A DNA stretch of 64,000 nt from Ignavibacteriota bacterium (GCA_025358305.1 JANYJZ010000041.1:82183-146182); one strand, 5' to 3'. Shown: positions 36,871-48,180, counted from the first letter of the stretch. Numbers and translations are program-made. The notes: generated by a model from the sequence alone, not told the origin.

Positions 36871-37712
36871 GCATGTTTTTCTGCGACAATGGCAACCCAT
36901 TCATTTTCATAGAGTTGCCCAAGTACGCTAAAGTGATTCATTGAGAGCCCATGGACCATCGCCTGCTCGTCATGCTTCAGGAGTCCTGAGAACAGTGCTC
37001 GGCCCCCTGGCGAGAGAACCCTCCGGAACTCTCCCAGGAGTTCAAGGTTCGTGTTGAGTGTAAGGTTCGCCGTTAGGAGTGAAAACTCCCCGTCCCGGAA
37101 TGTCGAAACCGGAGCATCGGTGATCGTGATCGCCCCCTCTAGGCCGTTCGAGGCGATGTTTTCCTTCGCATTCTCGATCGACCATTCATCGATATCGATG
37201 CCTGCGGCGCTTGTTGCCCCCATCTTCACGGCGGCGATCGCCAGGATCCCCGTTCCCGTGCCGACGTCGATCATCCGGTCTCCCGGTCGGACGTGCTCCT
37301 CCAGGAGCCGCAAGACAAGGCGCGTCGTCTCATGGTAGCCTGTGCCGAAGGACATTTTCGGGTCGATCTCGATGACGATGCGCCCGGAACCTACCGGGTA
37401 GGAGGCCCATGAAGGCTTGATGACAAGCCGGCTGCCAACCTCGATGGGCTGGATCGTTGCTTCCCAGGCCGCATTCCAGTTCTTGTCCTCGATCTCCCGG
37501 GTGGAGATCTCCGCATTGGCGCTGATGGTCCTGAGGAGAGCCAAGAGATCGGTCCGGAGTTTCTGGCGCTCCCACATCCCTTTTTCAAGATAGCAGAGGA
37601 GGTGGCTCTCCCGTTCCTCAAATCCCATGCAGCCGAGTTCCACCATCGTCGGGATGAGCATCTCTCGCTGGCTCTCGCTGGCGGAGATGGAGATCTCGAC
37701 ATAGGTCTTCAC
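36867..37712 (-). CDS. prmA: Ribosomal protein L11 methyltransferase
   Basis: SAM-dependent methylation of ribosomal protein L11; cytosolic. The protein is 281 residues. The start is GTG at 37712, with AAGGGG 8 bp upstream, immediately after the peptidase stop. The N-terminal L11-recognition domain (about 1-100) is followed by the methyltransferase core: DPKMSFGTGYHETTRLVLRLL, motif I IDVGTGTGILAIAAVKMG, GIDIDEWSIENAKENI. The L11 interaction motif reads LLTANLTLNTNLELL. Its stop overlaps the start of the Ppx/GppA gene. Confidence 0.9.
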   Translation of the reverse strand: MKTYVEISISASESQREMLIPTMVELGCMGFEERESHLLCYLEKGMWERQKLRTDLLALLRTISANAEISTREIEDKNWNAAWEATIQPIEVGSRLVIKPSWASYPVGSGRIVIEIDPKMSFGTGYHETTRLVLRLLEEHVRPGDRMIDVGTGTGILAIAAVKMGATSAAGIDIDEWSIENAKENIASNGLEGAITITDAPVSTFRDGEFSLLTANLTLNTNLELLGEFRRVLSPGGRALFSGLLKHDEQAMVHGLSMNHFSVLGQLYENEWVAIVAEKHA

Positions 37713-37714
37713 AC

Positions 37715-38695
37715 CTATGCCCCTTGTTTGTAAATGACATAGAGGAGGACCTTTCCGACGGCTTCGAGGCTTTCGCCGCTGCATTTGTCGGGGGTGTCCT
37801 CGAGCGTGTGCCAGTAGCGGTTCGTCTCGTCGGGGTAGTCGAAGTCGATGAGGTCGATGGTCTTGATGCCCGCCTTGTTCAGGGGGAGATGGTCGTCCGT
37901 GACGTAGTTTTGAAGCTTGTCGCTGAACTGGACGACGTTCAGGGCCTTTGCGGCTGACCAGACCTGCTCGACGACGTCGGGAGCATAGGAGAGTGAATAA
38001 CGCTCCTTCATGAGCTCCAACCGCTTGTCCCCGACCATGTCGAGGAGGATGCCGAAGATCGGCTGGAATCCGGCCGGAATGTGCTCTGCAAAATACTTCG
38101 CGCCCCGCAAATAGTCCTGATCATGTCCCTCTTTCGCATAGTCCTCCCCGTCCGTCAGGAGCATGTCGACCCCGACGGCCGCGGGGGGGGAGGCCTTGAG
38201 GTGCCGGGCGATCTCGAGGAGGACCGCGACGCCGCTGGCGCCGTCGTTCGCACCGAGGATGGGCAGCTTGGCCCGCGCAGGGCTCTCTTCCTGGTCCGCC
38301 CAGGGACGGGTGTCCCAGTGAGCGACCAGGAGGATCCTCGTCCGGGCCTCCGGGTGAAACGACGCGATGATGTTCGTCATATGGAGCTCCTTGCCGTCGT
38401 ACCCCGCGACCGTGAAGGGCTGGAGGTTGACGGCGTCGGCGTACTGGCTCAGTTCGTTCGAGAGGTAGCCGAGGCAGTTCCGGTGCCCGTCGGATCCCGG
38501 CGCCCGCGGACCGAAATCGGTCTGGGCGGTGAGGTAGGCGTATGCCCTCGCGCCGTCGAAGGCGGGAACGGGAATATCCGCCGGTTTTGCGGTCGCTTGG
38601 GCTGCCGGGGGGTTCTCCGGCACGGGTTTCGGGTTCTCTTTCATGCAGCCTGTCAGCAGAAGAAATAGGAGGAGGAGGGAGAAGGCGTGCTTCAT
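37715..38695 (-). CDS. M28-family zinc peptidase lipoprotein (glutaminyl cyclase-like)
   Basis: A 326-residue exported lipoprotein. The lipobox LLLTGC puts the lipidated Cys at residue 17. After a Pro-rich linker, the catalytic domain has VAHWDTRPWAD (zinc His-Asp), LGANDGASGVAVLLEIAR (bridging Asp), LLTDGEDYAKEGHD (acidic residues), and DHLPLNKAGIKTIDLIDFDYP with YWHTLEDTPDKC near the end. This order matches M28 aminopeptidases and bacterial glutaminyl-peptide cyclotransferases, which share the fold. Substrate unknown. First gene of its minus-strand operon. Confidence 0.88.
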   Translation of the reverse strand: MKHAFSLLLLFLLLTGCMKENPKPVPENPPAAQATAKPADIPVPAFDGARAYAYLTAQTDFGPRAPGSDGHRNCLGYLSNELSQYADAVNLQPFTVAGYDGKELHMTNIIASFHPEARTRILLVAHWDTRPWADQEESPARAKLPILGANDGASGVAVLLEIARHLKASPPAAVGVDMLLTDGEDYAKEGHDQDYLRGAKYFAEHIPAGFQPIFGILLDMVGDKRLELMKERYSLSYAPDVVEQVWSAAKALNVVQFSDKLQNYVTDDHLPLNKAGIKTIDLIDFDYPDETNRYWHTLEDTPDKCSGESLEAVGKVLLYVIYKQGA

Positions 38696-38721
38696 CGTTC
38701 GATCTCGTGAATGTTTGGCAA

Positions 38722-38750
38722 AATCTAACGAAAAGTTGACAGAATCGCAA
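38722..38750 (-). promoter_or_regulatory. Promoter of the peptidase-prmA-ppx operon
   Basis: On the minus strand: TTGCGA (38750-38745), 17 bp, TAGATT (38727-38722) followed by TTG. The predicted transcript start is near 38715, about 20 bases before the start codon at 38695. Confidence 0.65.
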
Positions 38751-38837
38751 TCGCCCCGCCGGGGCTGAAACTTTTTTCATCGGCCTTCGTTATACCATTC
38801 AAAGAGCGCTACTTTCCATCTACGCTAAGGAGTCGAT

Positions 38838-39809
38838 ATGAACAGATCACTGTCTCTGACGGCCAAGCTCGCCGTACTGCTCGCCTTGGCGGTCGTCTTC
38901 GGGGCGACGCTCATCGCTCTTTCCACGCGCACGCAGCGCCGGGATCACAGCGACGCCTATTTCACAGGCGACTCGGATAACTCGAAGAAGGTCCACGAGA
39001 CCTTCGCCGTGACCTCCGGCGGGGAACTCATCCTCGACTCCGACCTCGGCGACGTCGAGATCACCGGCTCGGACGCCTCGGAGCTCACCTTGGACGTCAG
39101 CATGGACGGCTCCAAGAAGGAGATTGACAAGTTCAGTGTCGACTTCAGCCAGGACGCCAATACCGTTCGGGTGACCGGCCGCTCGGAGAAGCGCTCGTTC
39201 CGGATCTTCGACAATAATTCGCTCCAAGTGCGCTATGAGATCCATCTCCCGAAGAACTTCAACCTCCATCTGGAAACGGCGGGCGGCAACATCGTGCTCG
39301 CGGGCGTCGAGGGATCGCTCCAGGGCGAGACTTCCGGCGGGGACCTCGACCTCTCCGACCTGAGCGGCACCGTGACCATGCGGACCTCGGGCGGCAACGT
39401 CACGCTGCGCAACACCCGCGGCGACATGACCGCGGAGACCTCCGGCGGGAACATCCGCGGCGAGAACGTCTCGGGTTCCACACACGTGGAGACCTCGGGC
39501 GGCAACATCACATTCCGGGAAACGGACGGAAAACTTTATGCGACGACCTCGGGCGGCGATATCCGGGTCTCGCTCACCGACAACAAGGGCATCGACGTCT
39601 CCACCTCGGGCGGCAGCATCACGCTGACCCTGCCGAAGACGATCTCTGCGAACGTCGAGGCCGAAACGACCGGCGGCGACGTGACCTGCGACTTCTCGTT
39701 CGCCGGGCACCTGCATGACGGGAGCCTCAACGGCACGATCAACGGCGGCGGCAACCTCATCAAGGCAGAAACGTCCGGAGGGGATATCGTTATCAATGAA
39801 ACTGATTAG
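38838..39809 (+). CDS. DUF4097-family secreted protein with repeated TSGG strands
   Basis: A 323-residue protein with an N-terminal signal anchor (residues about 9-30, AKLAVLLALAVVFGATLIAL). From about residue 60 to 323 it consists of short repeated strands. TSGGNI, TSGGDL or TSGGDI motifs occur about eight times, the rest of each repeat being 15-20 residues. This is the parallel beta-helix/solenoid pattern of DUF4097 proteins (putative adhesins). The ATG has AAGGAG about 8 bp upstream. It is divergent from the peptidase operon and ends 43 bp before a good terminator. Role in adhesion is a family-level guess only. Confidence 0.85.
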   Translation: MNRSLSLTAKLAVLLALAVVFGATLIALSTRTQRRDHSDAYFTGDSDNSKKVHETFAVTSGGELILDSDLGDVEITGSDASELTLDVSMDGSKKEIDKFSVDFSQDANTVRVTGRSEKRSFRIFDNNSLQVRYEIHLPKNFNLHLETAGGNIVLAGVEGSLQGETSGGDLDLSDLSGTVTMRTSGGNVTLRNTRGDMTAETSGGNIRGENVSGSTHVETSGGNITFRETDGKLYATTSGGDIRVSLTDNKGIDVSTSGGSITLTLPKTISANVEAETTGGDVTCDFSFAGHLHDGSLNGTINGGGNLIKAETSGGDIVINETD

Positions 39810-39851
39810 TCGGTGATGTGGATTGTGGATGAGTGGATCCCCGACGATCGG

Positions 39852-39887
39852 TCCGTCCCGCAGAGGCTTGCGGGACGGATTTTTTTT
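39852..39887 (+). terminator. Rho-independent terminator after the DUF4097 gene
   Basis: 11-bp perfect stem TCCGTCCCGCA (39852-39862) / TGCGGGACGGA (39869-39879), loop GAGGCT, followed by an eight-base T run. It also lies at the 3' end of the opposing carboxypeptidase gene. Confidence 0.92.
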
Positions 39888-41370
39888 ACCGTTTCCGAAG
39901 GTCCGTTCCTGCCACGAGCGCGACGATGGAATTCTGGAGCGCGCGCAATACGGAGAGCTCCCCTGGAAAATGATTACAGAGGATCGAGAAGGCGACCGGC
40001 GCGCCGCCGGCCGTCGTGACGTATCCTGAAAGGCAGCTCACCCCCGTGAGCGTGCCGGTCTTCGCCGCAGCGTTCCCTTCGGCCTTCGTCCCCTTCATCC
40101 TGTTCTTGAGCGACCCGTCGATCCCCGCGACCGGAAGGCTGCGCCGAAACCGCCCGAACGTCGCGCTCTGGTCGAACTCGTGCTGGAGGAGCCGGCAGAC
40201 CGCCGAGGGGGAGACGACCGTGTACCAGGAGACCCCTGAGCCGTCGGCGAGGATCATTGCGGTCGTGTCGGCGTCGGCCTCGGCGAGGTACGACTTGACG
40301 GCCGCGAGACCCGCTTCCGCGGACCCCGGCGGGCTGGAGCCTTCCGCGCCGAGCGTCTTGAGGAGCATCTCTGCGCCGAGATTATAACTCTCCTTGTTCG
40401 TCCGCTCCACGACCGTGTCGAGCCCGTGCGTGACCTCGCCGAGTGTGTCGGCGAAGGGGACGGGCGTCAGGCTCGTGGAGAGTCCGCCGACGATCCGGAC
40501 GCCACGGCCGAGCAGGCGGTCCCGCAAGAGCGCCAGGAGCCACTCCGCCGGCTTCCAGATGGTGAGGTCGAGGTGTTTCGCGGTGTCGTCCGGCGCGATA
40601 CGGCCGAAGAGCCGGAACGTGTTCGTGTTCCGGATCCTGTCGCCGTCGAGGGGTGCGATGAGTGTGTCGGTTCCGGTGATCGCGGCCGAGAGGACTTTCA
40701 CCTCCGCCGAGGCGGGCTCCATAGTGAACCCCGGTGCGCCGCCTGGTGCCGATGAGGGCGTGACGCGAAGTGAGATCACGTTGTGATGGACACAGAGGGG
40801 TGTGAGGAACGGAAAGTCGGAATACGGCTCGTCGTCCCACATCCAGCCCTTTCCCCAGCCAACCGAATCGAACCTGCTGACATCCCCGATGATTCCCCCG
40901 GTGATCCTTCTGATCCCTCTGGCCGCGATCATCTGTGCGAGCGAATCGAGGTCGGCGGGCATGAGGAGCGGATCGCCTGTTCCCGCGACGATGAGATCCC
41001 CTTCGAGGACGCTGTCACGGATGGCCGAACGGGCGCCGGCGGCGGTCGTGAACCGGAAGGACGGGTCCAGTCGGTGCAGCGCGGTGGCGGTCGTAAGGAG
41101 CTTCATGTTCGAGCCGGGATGGAAGAGCTTCCGGCTGTTCTGCTCGAAGAGCACCGACTTGTCCCGCAAGGAGCGGATCTCCACGCCGATGAAGCATGGC
41201 GCGAGCGCAGAGTCGGCGAGGAGCTTCCGAAGCTCCGTCCTCATCTCCGACCGGGATGTCGGACGCGTTCTGCCGAGGGCCGCGTGCGCGGAGGGGTGGC
41301 GAGGCACCGTAGCGTAGGCGATCGAGAGGGCGACGAGGGTCATTGCGCCGAGGGCAACGATTCTTTTCAT
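39886..41370 (-). CDS. dacB: D-alanyl-D-alanine carboxypeptidase/endopeptidase (PBP4, S13)
   Basis: Periplasmic serine enzyme that trims or cleaves peptidoglycan cross-links. The protein is 494 residues from ATG 41370 (MKRIVALGAMTLVALSIAYA is the signal peptide); a 13-codon longer start was rejected. The S-x-x-K active-site motif is in HPGSNMKLLTTA, S-x-N in NKESYNLGAEML, and K-T-G in AAKTGTLTGV. A large insert domain between the first and second motifs is typical of class C PBPs of the S13 family. A weak promoter may be TTGCAT-17-GAACTT on the minus strand (41443-41415). Confidence 0.93.
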   Translation of the reverse strand: MKRIVALGAMTLVALSIAYATVPRHPSAHAALGRTRPTSRSEMRTELRKLLADSALAPCFIGVEIRSLRDKSVLFEQNSRKLFHPGSNMKLLTTATALHRLDPSFRFTTAAGARSAIRDSVLEGDLIVAGTGDPLLMPADLDSLAQMIAARGIRRITGGIIGDVSRFDSVGWGKGWMWDDEPYSDFPFLTPLCVHHNVISLRVTPSSAPGGAPGFTMEPASAEVKVLSAAITGTDTLIAPLDGDRIRNTNTFRLFGRIAPDDTAKHLDLTIWKPAEWLLALLRDRLLGRGVRIVGGLSTSLTPVPFADTLGEVTHGLDTVVERTNKESYNLGAEMLLKTLGAEGSSPPGSAEAGLAAVKSYLAEADADTTAMILADGSGVSWYTVVSPSAVCRLLQHEFDQSATFGRFRRSLPVAGIDGSLKNRMKGTKAEGNAAAKTGTLTGVSCLSGYVTTAGGAPVAFSILCNHFPGELSVLRALQNSIVALVAGTDLRKR

Positions 41371-41492
41371 AGGGCAACAGTGCCGGCGAGGTGGCTGGTC
41401 ATGGGGCATGGTGGAAGTTCAAAGAAAAAAGTCTGAGATGCAAGCGGCAAGAGCGGGCGGGACGCCGAAATGGAGACGCTGAGGGCGTATCG

Positions 41493-44400
41493 CTACCGGA
41501 GAAGGAGCATCTTTTTCGTATCGACGAACGTGCCGGCCGTCAGGCGGTAGAAGTAGACCCCGCTCGGCACGCCGGAAGCATCCCAGGATGCGCGGTACAC
41601 ACCCGGCTGGAACTCTCCGCCGAAGGGTTCAGCGATCTCCCGCCCGAGGAGGTCGTAGATCACGACACGCGCGGGGCCGGAGGCCGGAAGCTCGATCTCG
41701 AACGTTGTGACGGGGTTGAAGGGGTTCGGGTAGTTCTGCCCGAGACGGTAGCGTTCGGGGATACGATTGCGAACCGGCGGTACGCCGGCGACGGTGAGCA
41801 CCGGACCCACGGCAACGATGAGCATGGTGGTGATCGAAGGGTCCGCGAATACGACGCTGTCGGTGGACTTCATGTCGGAGACGAGCCCGTTCGGGTCGAT
41901 GAGGAGGACCGGGCCTGCGTAAAGCGATGCGACCTGCGCAGCGCTCCACCGGAACGTCATCGGGTAGTTGCCGCCGAAAAAGTATCCGGGGAGGAACGAC
42001 ACTTTGTACGAGTCCGCCTCTGCCGGGGAGGTGTACGCCCTGATGTCAGTCCAACTCCCTTCGCCGAAGTAGTCGGGGGAGCCCTTCGGATCGACGAACC
42101 GGGCGTCGAAGATGCCTTCGAGCTGCGGCGGGACCTCCGACTCCCCTTCGGAGTAGTCGATCGAGGTTGACAGGAGATCGGCGCCCCAGATGCCGTAGGA
42201 CGCTCCCGGCCGAACGCCGAGCCACAGCGCGCGCGATGTGCCGATGTCGTTCAATGCAGTCATGCGGAACTTCACCCTAGCCGGGACGGGGTGAACGCTG
42301 AAATCATATCCCGTCTTGTGCACATCAAAGGCGCCGAAGTCATACTGATAGCCGTGAAGGTAGACGGGGAGTGTCTCCTCCCACGACGGCTTGAGGGAGA
42401 TGCTCACGTAGTGGAGCCCCGTCTTGACGAACGGGAAGTAGTAATTTCCATTCGCGTCCGTGAGCGCCGAATCGATCGTCTCTCCGTTCAGGCGTACCAT
42501 CCAGCCCAGGAGCGGCGGGTCGGTGCTGTCGGCGTGGCCGTCCTCGTTGAGATCATGGTAGACCCTTCCGGAGATCGTGTTCCACCGGTAGTAGAGTCCG
42601 AAGTTGTTCCCTCCGGCAGAGTCGTTCAGGCCGAGGTGGACGAGGAGGGCTCCGGAATCAGGCGTGGTCTGTCCCCAGCCGGTCCTCGGCTCGCGATCGA
42701 TCGCATACATGCCGGAATCGAGGCCTCTCATGGAGTATCTCCCGACGTCGTCCGTCATGAGGGTCGTGCGGGCCCGGCCGTAGAGCTCAACGCGCCATGC
42801 CGGCATCGGCGGCTCGCCCGGATCCATGATTCCGTTCTTATTCAGGTCATCGAAAAAGAGGCCGCCAATCGTGCCAGTGCGGGGGCTGCCGAATATCATG
42901 TCCTCCGGGCGGACGGGCATGATGCAGTAGCGTCCGCCTTCGGTCCTGAGAATGCCGCGCAAGGTGTCGATCCGCGTGCCGACGAGAGGGGGAATGTAGG
43001 TGGAAATCGGGTTTCGGTGGGTTCGGATCGTGAACCAGGGTGATGCATCGCTCATGGGGATCATGTTTCCAGAGTCGCCTATCAATGTCATGGTTCCCGA
43101 CGTGGGGTCGTAGGGTGCATACACGGAGAGGTCGGTCAACTCGACGCGCATGCCTTCGAGCTGCTCGCCCGAACTGTAGCGGACCTTTCCAAAGGAGGCC
43201 GCTCCATCGTAGAGTTCCCCGATCGAGATGTGCCGGGCCCGGGGTATCGCGCGCGCGGAGTCAAGAAGGCGGATAGTGAGGCAGTTGATGTACGTTTCGC
43301 TGTTCATGCTTGCCGCGGGGTCCTCCAGGATCTTGCCCGTGAGCATGACCACGTCGCCGACGCGGAGTCCCCAGAAGATCGTGTCATTGACGAAGGGGCC
43401 GAGCCAACTGTTCTTCACCCGCAGGCCATTCCACGCACTCGTGTCGACCGTCGTGTCGGCGAGCATGAACCAGTCTCCCCAGTCATAGTATAACGACTGC
43501 ATCGTGGCACGCAACTCCGAGGGCGGCACGGTGCAGACACCGACCACGAGGAGGACACTATCGCGCAGTGACGAAGACTGCAGTCCCGAGCGCCACGGCA
43601 TGGAGGTTTGAAGCGAGTCGGCAACATGGAGCGACTCGGCAGCGACGGTCTGTATGCGCATGACCGAAGCTGAGTGCCTCCCGGCGGATGGAGTAAGGCT
43701 CCACGTCGCGGACCAGGGTCCTGGCTGAAGGCCGAACTCCGCGCGCATGCGCCAGTAGTATGTCTTCTCGGGATCGAGATTGACCATCACGGTAGACGTA
43801 TCCCCGACCGTCGCAGCATGCGCTGTGCCGTCGTAGAACATCTCGGAGGCGAAGCCGGCGTTTGAGGCGACCTGGACCCGTATTCCGGAGGGCCGATAGA
43901 GATCGTACCGCCGCCACCGAAACTGGACACCGAGCTGCACGGTCTCGTTCATGAGCATCTCGACGTCGGTAGCGCTGTCGGCGGGGAACACGAGCGACAC
44001 CGGCGGCGCGTCGGCATGGTCGAGGAGGCAACGCGAAACGAGTCCGTGCACGCCGACGGCGAAGAGCGTCCTGCCGTCCCGGAACGCCGCCGCTTCGAAG
44101 GGCTCGGGGACGTACGCTGTGCTCCAGGATGCCCCGTCGTCCGACGTGAGCACGAGGCCGCTCCCCACGGCCGCGCCGGAGGAGGGGCCGGAGACAGGGA
44201 GCGCGACGAACCGTGCGCTCACCGGCGTCACCCACCAGACGTTGCCGCCGTCACTCGTCCGGTAGCCCACGCCGCCGTCGCCGACGATGAATCCGTTGAG
44301 CGGGTCGAAGAAGGAGACCGCATTGAGCATCGGCTGGTACGGCATCGATGGGAGTGACCAGACGTTCCCGCCGTCGGAGGTCTGGGCGACAACGCCGAAA

Positions 44401-44939
44401 CTGCCGACCGCAACGGCGCTCACGCTCGTGCGGAAGGCGGCGCTGTGGAGCGGGACGGTCGTGCCCGAGTTCTGGATCTGCCAGGTCGCGCCCGCGTCGG
44501 TCGTGTGGAGGATCGTCCCGCCCACGCCGACGGCGAGGGCGGTCAGGGAGTCGAAGCAAGCGACTGACATGAGGAATGCGGCGGATCCGGAAGTCTGCAC
44601 CGTCCAGGAGGCGAACGCGTTCGTCGTGTGGAGGATCGTCCCGTTCGCTCCGGCGATGAAGCCGCTCCCGCTGGGCAGGAGGGAGACCGATCGGAGGTGT
44701 TCCGTGGTCCCGGTGGCGAGCTCGTTCCAGTTGGTGCCTCCGTCCGTTGTCCTGAGGAGCGTGCCAAAATCGCCGACGATGACGCCGTAGAGACTGTCGG
44801 CGAAGGCGACGCCCCGAAAGTTGCGGACGGACGGGCTATCCTGATAGGTCCAGAGTTGGGAGGAGGCGCGCTCCGGGAGGAGGACGCAGAGGGAGAGCGC
44901 GAGCAGTATGGCGGCCTGGCGGTACAGTTGCAATCTCAC
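41493..44939 (-). CDS. Large secreted protein with BNR-like repeats and T9SS C-terminal sorting domain
   Basis: A 1,148-residue cell-surface or secreted protein; start GTG 44939 with signal peptide ending ERASSQ. Residues about 30-300 are seven repeats of a beta-propeller type ([27 protein letters not shown]), as in BNR/Ycf48-like propellers. A fibronectin-like segment (about 315-420) and an OB-like or DUF5689-like middle (about 430-690) follow, then two SdrD B-like domains (about 700-870, [35 protein letters not shown]). A further domain leads to the C-terminal type IX sorting domain (about 1060-1148) with [14 protein letters not shown] and [13 protein letters not shown]. The T9SS tail is the best taxonomic clue in the window. 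Surface function unknown. Confidence 0.9.
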   Translation of the reverse strand: MRLQLYRQAAILLALSLCVLLPERASSQLWTYQDSPSVRNFRGVAFADSLYGVIVGDFGTLLRTTDGGTNWNELATGTTEHLRSVSLLPSGSGFIAGANGTILHTTNAFASWTVQTSGSAAFLMSVACFDSLTALAVGVGGTILHTTDAGATWQIQNSGTTVPLHSAAFRTSVSAVAVGSFGVVAQTSDGGNVWSLPSMPYQPMLNAVSFFDPLNGFIVGDGGVGYRTSDGGNVWWVTPVSARFVALPVSGPSSGAAVGSGLVLTSDDGASWSTAYVPEPFEAAAFRDGRTLFAVGVHGLVSRCLLDHADAPPVSLVFPADSATDVEMLMNETVQLGVQFRWRRYDLYRPSGIRVQVASNAGFASEMFYDGTAHAATVGDTSTVMVNLDPEKTYYWRMRAEFGLQPGPWSATWSLTPSAGRHSASVMRIQTVAAESLHVADSLQTSMPWRSGLQSSSLRDSVLLVVGVCTVPPSELRATMQSLYYDWGDWFMLADTTVDTSAWNGLRVKNSWLGPFVNDTIFWGLRVGDVVMLTGKILEDPAASMNSETYINCLTIRLLDSARAIPRARHISIGELYDGAASFGKVRYSSGEQLEGMRVELTDLSVYAPYDPTSGTMTLIGDSGNMIPMSDASPWFTIRTHRNPISTYIPPLVGTRIDTLRGILRTEGGRYCIMPVRPEDMIFGSPRTGTIGGLFFDDLNKNGIMDPGEPPMPAWRVELYGRARTTLMTDDVGRYSMRGLDSGMYAIDREPRTGWGQTTPDSGALLVHLGLNDSAGGNNFGLYYRWNTISGRVYHDLNEDGHADSTDPPLLGWMVRLNGETIDSALTDANGNYYFPFVKTGLHYVSISLKPSWEETLPVYLHGYQYDFGAFDVHKTGYDFSVHPVPARVKFRMTALNDIGTSRALWLGVRPGASYGIWGADLLSTSIDYSEGESEVPPQLEGIFDARFVDPKGSPDYFGEGSWTDIRAYTSPAEADSYKVSFLPGYFFGGNYPMTFRWSAAQVASLYAGPVLLIDPNGLVSDMKSTDSVVFADPSITTMLIVAVGPVLTVAGVPPVRNRIPERYRLGQNYPNPFNPVTTFEIELPASGPARVVIYDLLGREIAEPFGGEFQPGVYRASWDASGVPSGVYFYRLTAGTFVDTKKMLLLR

Positions 44940-44957
44940 TCCACAGTTCTACACTAA

Positions 44958-44986
44958 AAGGTACCGCATCCGGCTGCGAAATGCAA
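44958..44986 (-). promoter_or_regulatory. Promoter of the T9SS cargo gene
   Basis: On the minus strand: TTGCAT (44986-44981), 17 bp, TACCTT (44963-44958). The predicted transcript start is about 44951, 12 bases before the GTG start. Confidence 0.65.
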
Positions 44987-45020
44987 CCTTGCCTGTGAGC
45001 TGCCGTCCGGCCCCCTCCGG

Positions 45021-45049
45021 TTGTATGAATCATGAAAAATCATTAGATT
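45021..45049 (+). promoter_or_regulatory. Promoter of secA
   Basis: TTGTAT (45021-45026), 17 bp, TAGATT (45044-45049) followed by TGG, which makes TAGATTTG, a full match to the Bacteroidota TAnnTTTG element. It is divergent from the promoter at 44958-44986. The transcript start is about 45056, giving about 29 nt of leader. Confidence 0.75.
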
Positions 45050-45084
45050 TGGGGCGTCAATTATTTCATACAACGACCGTTCTC

Positions 45085-48000
45085 ATGCTGAAGCTCTTAT
45101 CGAAGATCTTTCCGAGCAAGTCCGAGAAAGATGTCAACAGAATTACGCCGATCGTATCGGAAATCAACGCTTTTGCCGATGAATACCAGTCGCTCACGGA
45201 CGACGCCCTTAAGGCCAAGACCGTGGAATTTCGGGGCCGGATCGCCGAGGCGATCCATGAGCCCACGGCCGAGATCGCCGCGCTGAAGGAGAAGCTTGCA
45301 TCGAACCCCGATCTGCCGTTCATGGACCGGGAAGAACTCTATGACCAGATCGAAGAGGTCCGAAAGACCATCGACGCTTCGACGCGCGAGGCTTTGGACG
45401 AGCTTCTCCCGGAGGCGTACGGGCTCGTCAAGGAAGCGTGCCGGAGGCTCGTCGGCCAGACCTGGGACGTCACCGGCAGGGCCATCACCTGGGACATGGT
45501 GCCGTTCGACGTGCAGCTCATCGGCGGCGTGGTTCTCCACGAGGGGAAGATAGCGGAGATGGCGACCGGCGAAGGAAAGACGCTCGTCGCGACGATGCCC
45601 ATCTACCTCAACGCGCTCCCCGGCCGCGGCGTGCACCTGGTGACGGTGAACGACTATCTCGCCCTGCGCGACAGCGAATGGGTGGGGAAGGTGTTCGAGT
45701 ACCTCGGCCTGACCGTCGGCTGCATCCAGGCGCCGATGGACTCGTTCCAGCGCCGGAAGCAGTACGCCTGCGACATCACGTACGGCACGAACAATGAGTT
45801 CGGATTCGACTACTTGCGCGACAACATGGTGGTCTCGCCGGAAGAACTCGTCCACCGCGAGTTCTATTACGCGATCGTCGACGAGGTCGACTCTGTCCTG
45901 ATCGACGAGGCCCGGACCCCGCTCATCATCAGCGGCCCGGTGAAGACCGAGGATCACAAGTTCACCGAAATGAAGCCGCGCGTCGAGCGCCTGGTGACGG
46001 CCCAGCGCAACTACGTCACGAAGATCGTCGCGGAGGCAGAAGACTTCCTCGGCAAGGGGAACGAAGAGGAAGCGGGCGTACAGATCCTCCGGGCCTATCG
46101 CGGCCTGCCGAAGCACGCGCGCCTCGTCAAGATCCTCTCCGAACCCGCGAACAAGCGGCTCATGCAGAAGACCGAGATGGAGTTCCTTCGGGACCAGGCG
46201 AAGCGCCTCCACGAGATCGACGACGAGCTCTACTACGCGATCGACGAGAAGGATCATTCGATCAACCTCTCGGAAAAGGGCCGCGACATCCTCGCGGGGA
46301 ATGCGAACGACAAGGATTTCTTCGTCCTCCCGGACGTCGGTTCGGAGGTCGCCCTGCTCGAGCAGGACGCGACGCTCTCCGCCGACTCGCGCCAGGCGAA
46401 GCGGGACGAGATCAACCTGCGCTACGCGGAGAAGAGCGACCGCATCCATACGGTGACGCAGCTCCTGCGGGCATATTCCCTCTACGAGAAGGACGACGAG
46501 TACGTGGTCTCCGACGACGGCAAGGTGATGATCGTCGACGAGTTCACCGGACGCATGCTCGCCGGCCGGAGGTATTCGGACGGCCTGCACCAGGCCATCG
46601 AAGCGAAGGAGGGCCTGAAGGTCGAGCGAGACATGCAGACCCTCGCGACGGTGACGCTCCAGAACTATTTCCGGCTCTACAAGAAGCTCGCCGGGATGAC
46701 CGGCACCGCGGAGACCGAAGCGAGCGAGTTCATCGACATCTACAAGCTCGACGTCATCGTCGTGCCGACGAACCAGGACATGGTCCGCGACGACCAGGAC
46801 GACGTCATCTACAAGACGAAGCGCGAGAAGTACAACGCGGTCATTCAGGAGATCGAGGCGATGCGGAAGCTCACGCGGCCCGTTCTCGTCGGAACGACGT
46901 CGGTGGAGGTCTCCGAGACGCTCAGCCGGATGCTCAAGCGGCAGGGTATCCCGCACAACGTCCTCAACGCGAAGCAGCATCAGCGCGAGGCCGAGATCGT
47001 TGCCCACGCCGGCCTCCCGGGCGCCATCACGATCGCCACCAACATGGCGGGGCGCGGTACGGACATCAAGCTCGGACCCGGCGTCAAGGAAGCGGGCGGA
47101 CTCCACATCGTCGGCACGGAGCGCCATGAATCCCGGCGCATCGACCGCCAGCTGCGCGGCCGCGCCGGCCGCCAGGGCGATCCCGGCTCGTCGCAGTTCT
47201 TCCTCTCCCTCGAGGACGATCTCATGCGCCTCTTCGGCAGCGACCGCATCGCCGGCGTGATGGAGCGCCTCGGACTGAAGGAAGGCGAGCTCATCCAGCA
47301 TCCCATGATCACGCGATCGGTCCAGCGCGCGCAGAAGAAAGTGGAAGAGAACAACTTCGCGATCCGCAAGCGGCTCCTTGAGTACGACAATGTCATGAAC
47401 CAGCAGCGCGAGGTCGTCTACACGCGCCGGCGCCACGCGCTCGTCGGCGAGCGGCTCCGCGAGGATATCTTCGAGCTCCTGGACGATTTCGTCAGCAAGC
47501 TCGTCGAGAAGCACTACGAAGGGGGCGAGATCGAGCCTCTGCGCGAGGCGATCCGTACGAACCTCCTCGTCGAATTCGCCGTCACCGCAGATCAGTGGCA
47601 GACCCTCGGCACCAACGGCGTCACGACCGAGATCCTGAAGGCCGCGGCGGAGTTCTATAAGCGCAAGGAGGAGCGCATCGGAAACGAGCAGATGTCGGTT
47701 CTCGAGAAGATGGTCTCCCTCCAGGTCATGGACGACAAGTGGAAGGACCACTTGCGCGAGATGGACGACCTCAAAGAGGGTATCCACTTGCGGGCCTACG
47801 GACAGAAGGACCCGATCGTCGAGTACAAGACGGAAGCGTTCAACATGTTCGTGGAGCTCCTCGACATGATCAGCGCGGAGACCCTCAACATGGTCTTCAA
47901 ACTCTTCCCGTCGCCGTCGCCGGAGATGATCGTCCAGCGCCAGCCCCGGATCGCGCGCCCGCAGCAGATAACGCTGACGCACGCGGCCTCGGCCGGCATG

Positions 48001-48180
48001 GGGTTCCAAGGGGTCCCGGAGGAACAGATCGACGAGGAGGGCGTGGCCCACCAGCGCTCGAGCCCTCCCGAAGCGAAGGCCGGCAAACCGCAGCCGATCC
48101 AGGTCGGCGAGAAGGTCGGGCGCAACGACCCCTGCCCCTGCGGCAGCGGGAAAAAATACAAGCAGTGCCATGGATCGTAG
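45085..48180 (+). CDS. secA: Preprotein translocase ATPase SecA
   Basis: Drives Sec-dependent protein export through SecYEG. The protein is 1,031 residues from ATG 45085; the frame is open upstream to 44908 but that part lies over the promoter. Walker A is [13 protein letters not shown], the DEAD-type motif is [21 protein letters not shown] (positions about 270-290), followed by preprotein cross-linking and helical wing/scaffold regions with [13 protein letters not shown] and [14 protein letters not shown]. It ends with the zinc-binding SEC-C tail [18 protein letters not shown] (three Cys and one His). It is longer than E. coli SecA (901), mostly because of insertions in the first ATPase domain, as is common in this group. 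The amidase gene overlaps its 3' end by 11 bp. Confidence 0.96.
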   Translation: MLKLLSKIFPSKSEKDVNRITPIVSEINAFADEYQSLTDDALKAKTVEFRGRIAEAIHEPTAEIAALKEKLASNPDLPFMDREELYDQIEEVRKTIDASTREALDELLPEAYGLVKEACRRLVGQTWDVTGRAITWDMVPFDVQLIGGVVLHEGKIAEMATGEGKTLVATMPIYLNALPGRGVHLVTVNDYLALRDSEWVGKVFEYLGLTVGCIQAPMDSFQRRKQYACDITYGTNNEFGFDYLRDNMVVSPEELVHREFYYAIVDEVDSVLIDEARTPLIISGPVKTEDHKFTEMKPRVERLVTAQRNYVTKIVAEAEDFLGKGNEEEAGVQILRAYRGLPKHARLVKILSEPANKRLMQKTEMEFLRDQAKRLHEIDDELYYAIDEKDHSINLSEKGRDILAGNANDKDFFVLPDVGSEVALLEQDATLSADSRQAKRDEINLRYAEKSDRIHTVTQLLRAYSLYEKDDEYVVSDDGKVMIVDEFTGRMLAGRRYSDGLHQAIEAKEGLKVERDMQTLATVTLQNYFRLYKKLAGMTGTAETEASEFIDIYKLDVIVVPTNQDMVRDDQDDVIYKTKREKYNAVIQEIEAMRKLTRPVLVGTTSVEVSETLSRMLKRQGIPHNVLNAKQHQREAEIVAHAGLPGAITIATNMAGRGTDIKLGPGVKEAGGLHIVGTERHESRRIDRQLRGRAGRQGDPGSSQFFLSLEDDLMRLFGSDRIAGVMERLGLKEGELIQHPMITRSVQRAQKKVEENNFAIRKRLLEYDNVMNQQREVVYTRRRHALVGERLREDIFELLDDFVSKLVEKHYEGGEIEPLREAIRTNLLVEFAVTADQWQTLGTNGVTTEILKAAAEFYKRKEERIGNEQMSVLEKMVSLQVMDDKWKDHLREMDDLKEGIHLRAYGQKDPIVEYKTEAFNMFVELLDMISAETLNMVFKLFPSPSPEMIVQRQPRIARPQQITLTHAASAGMGFQGVPEEQIDEEGVAHQRSSPPEAKAGKPQPIQVGEKVGRNDPCPCGSGKKYKQCHGS

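Noticed and set aside
44908..45084. 59-codon extension of secA
   Set aside because: It covers both divergent promoters; the family's usual start is at ATG 45085.
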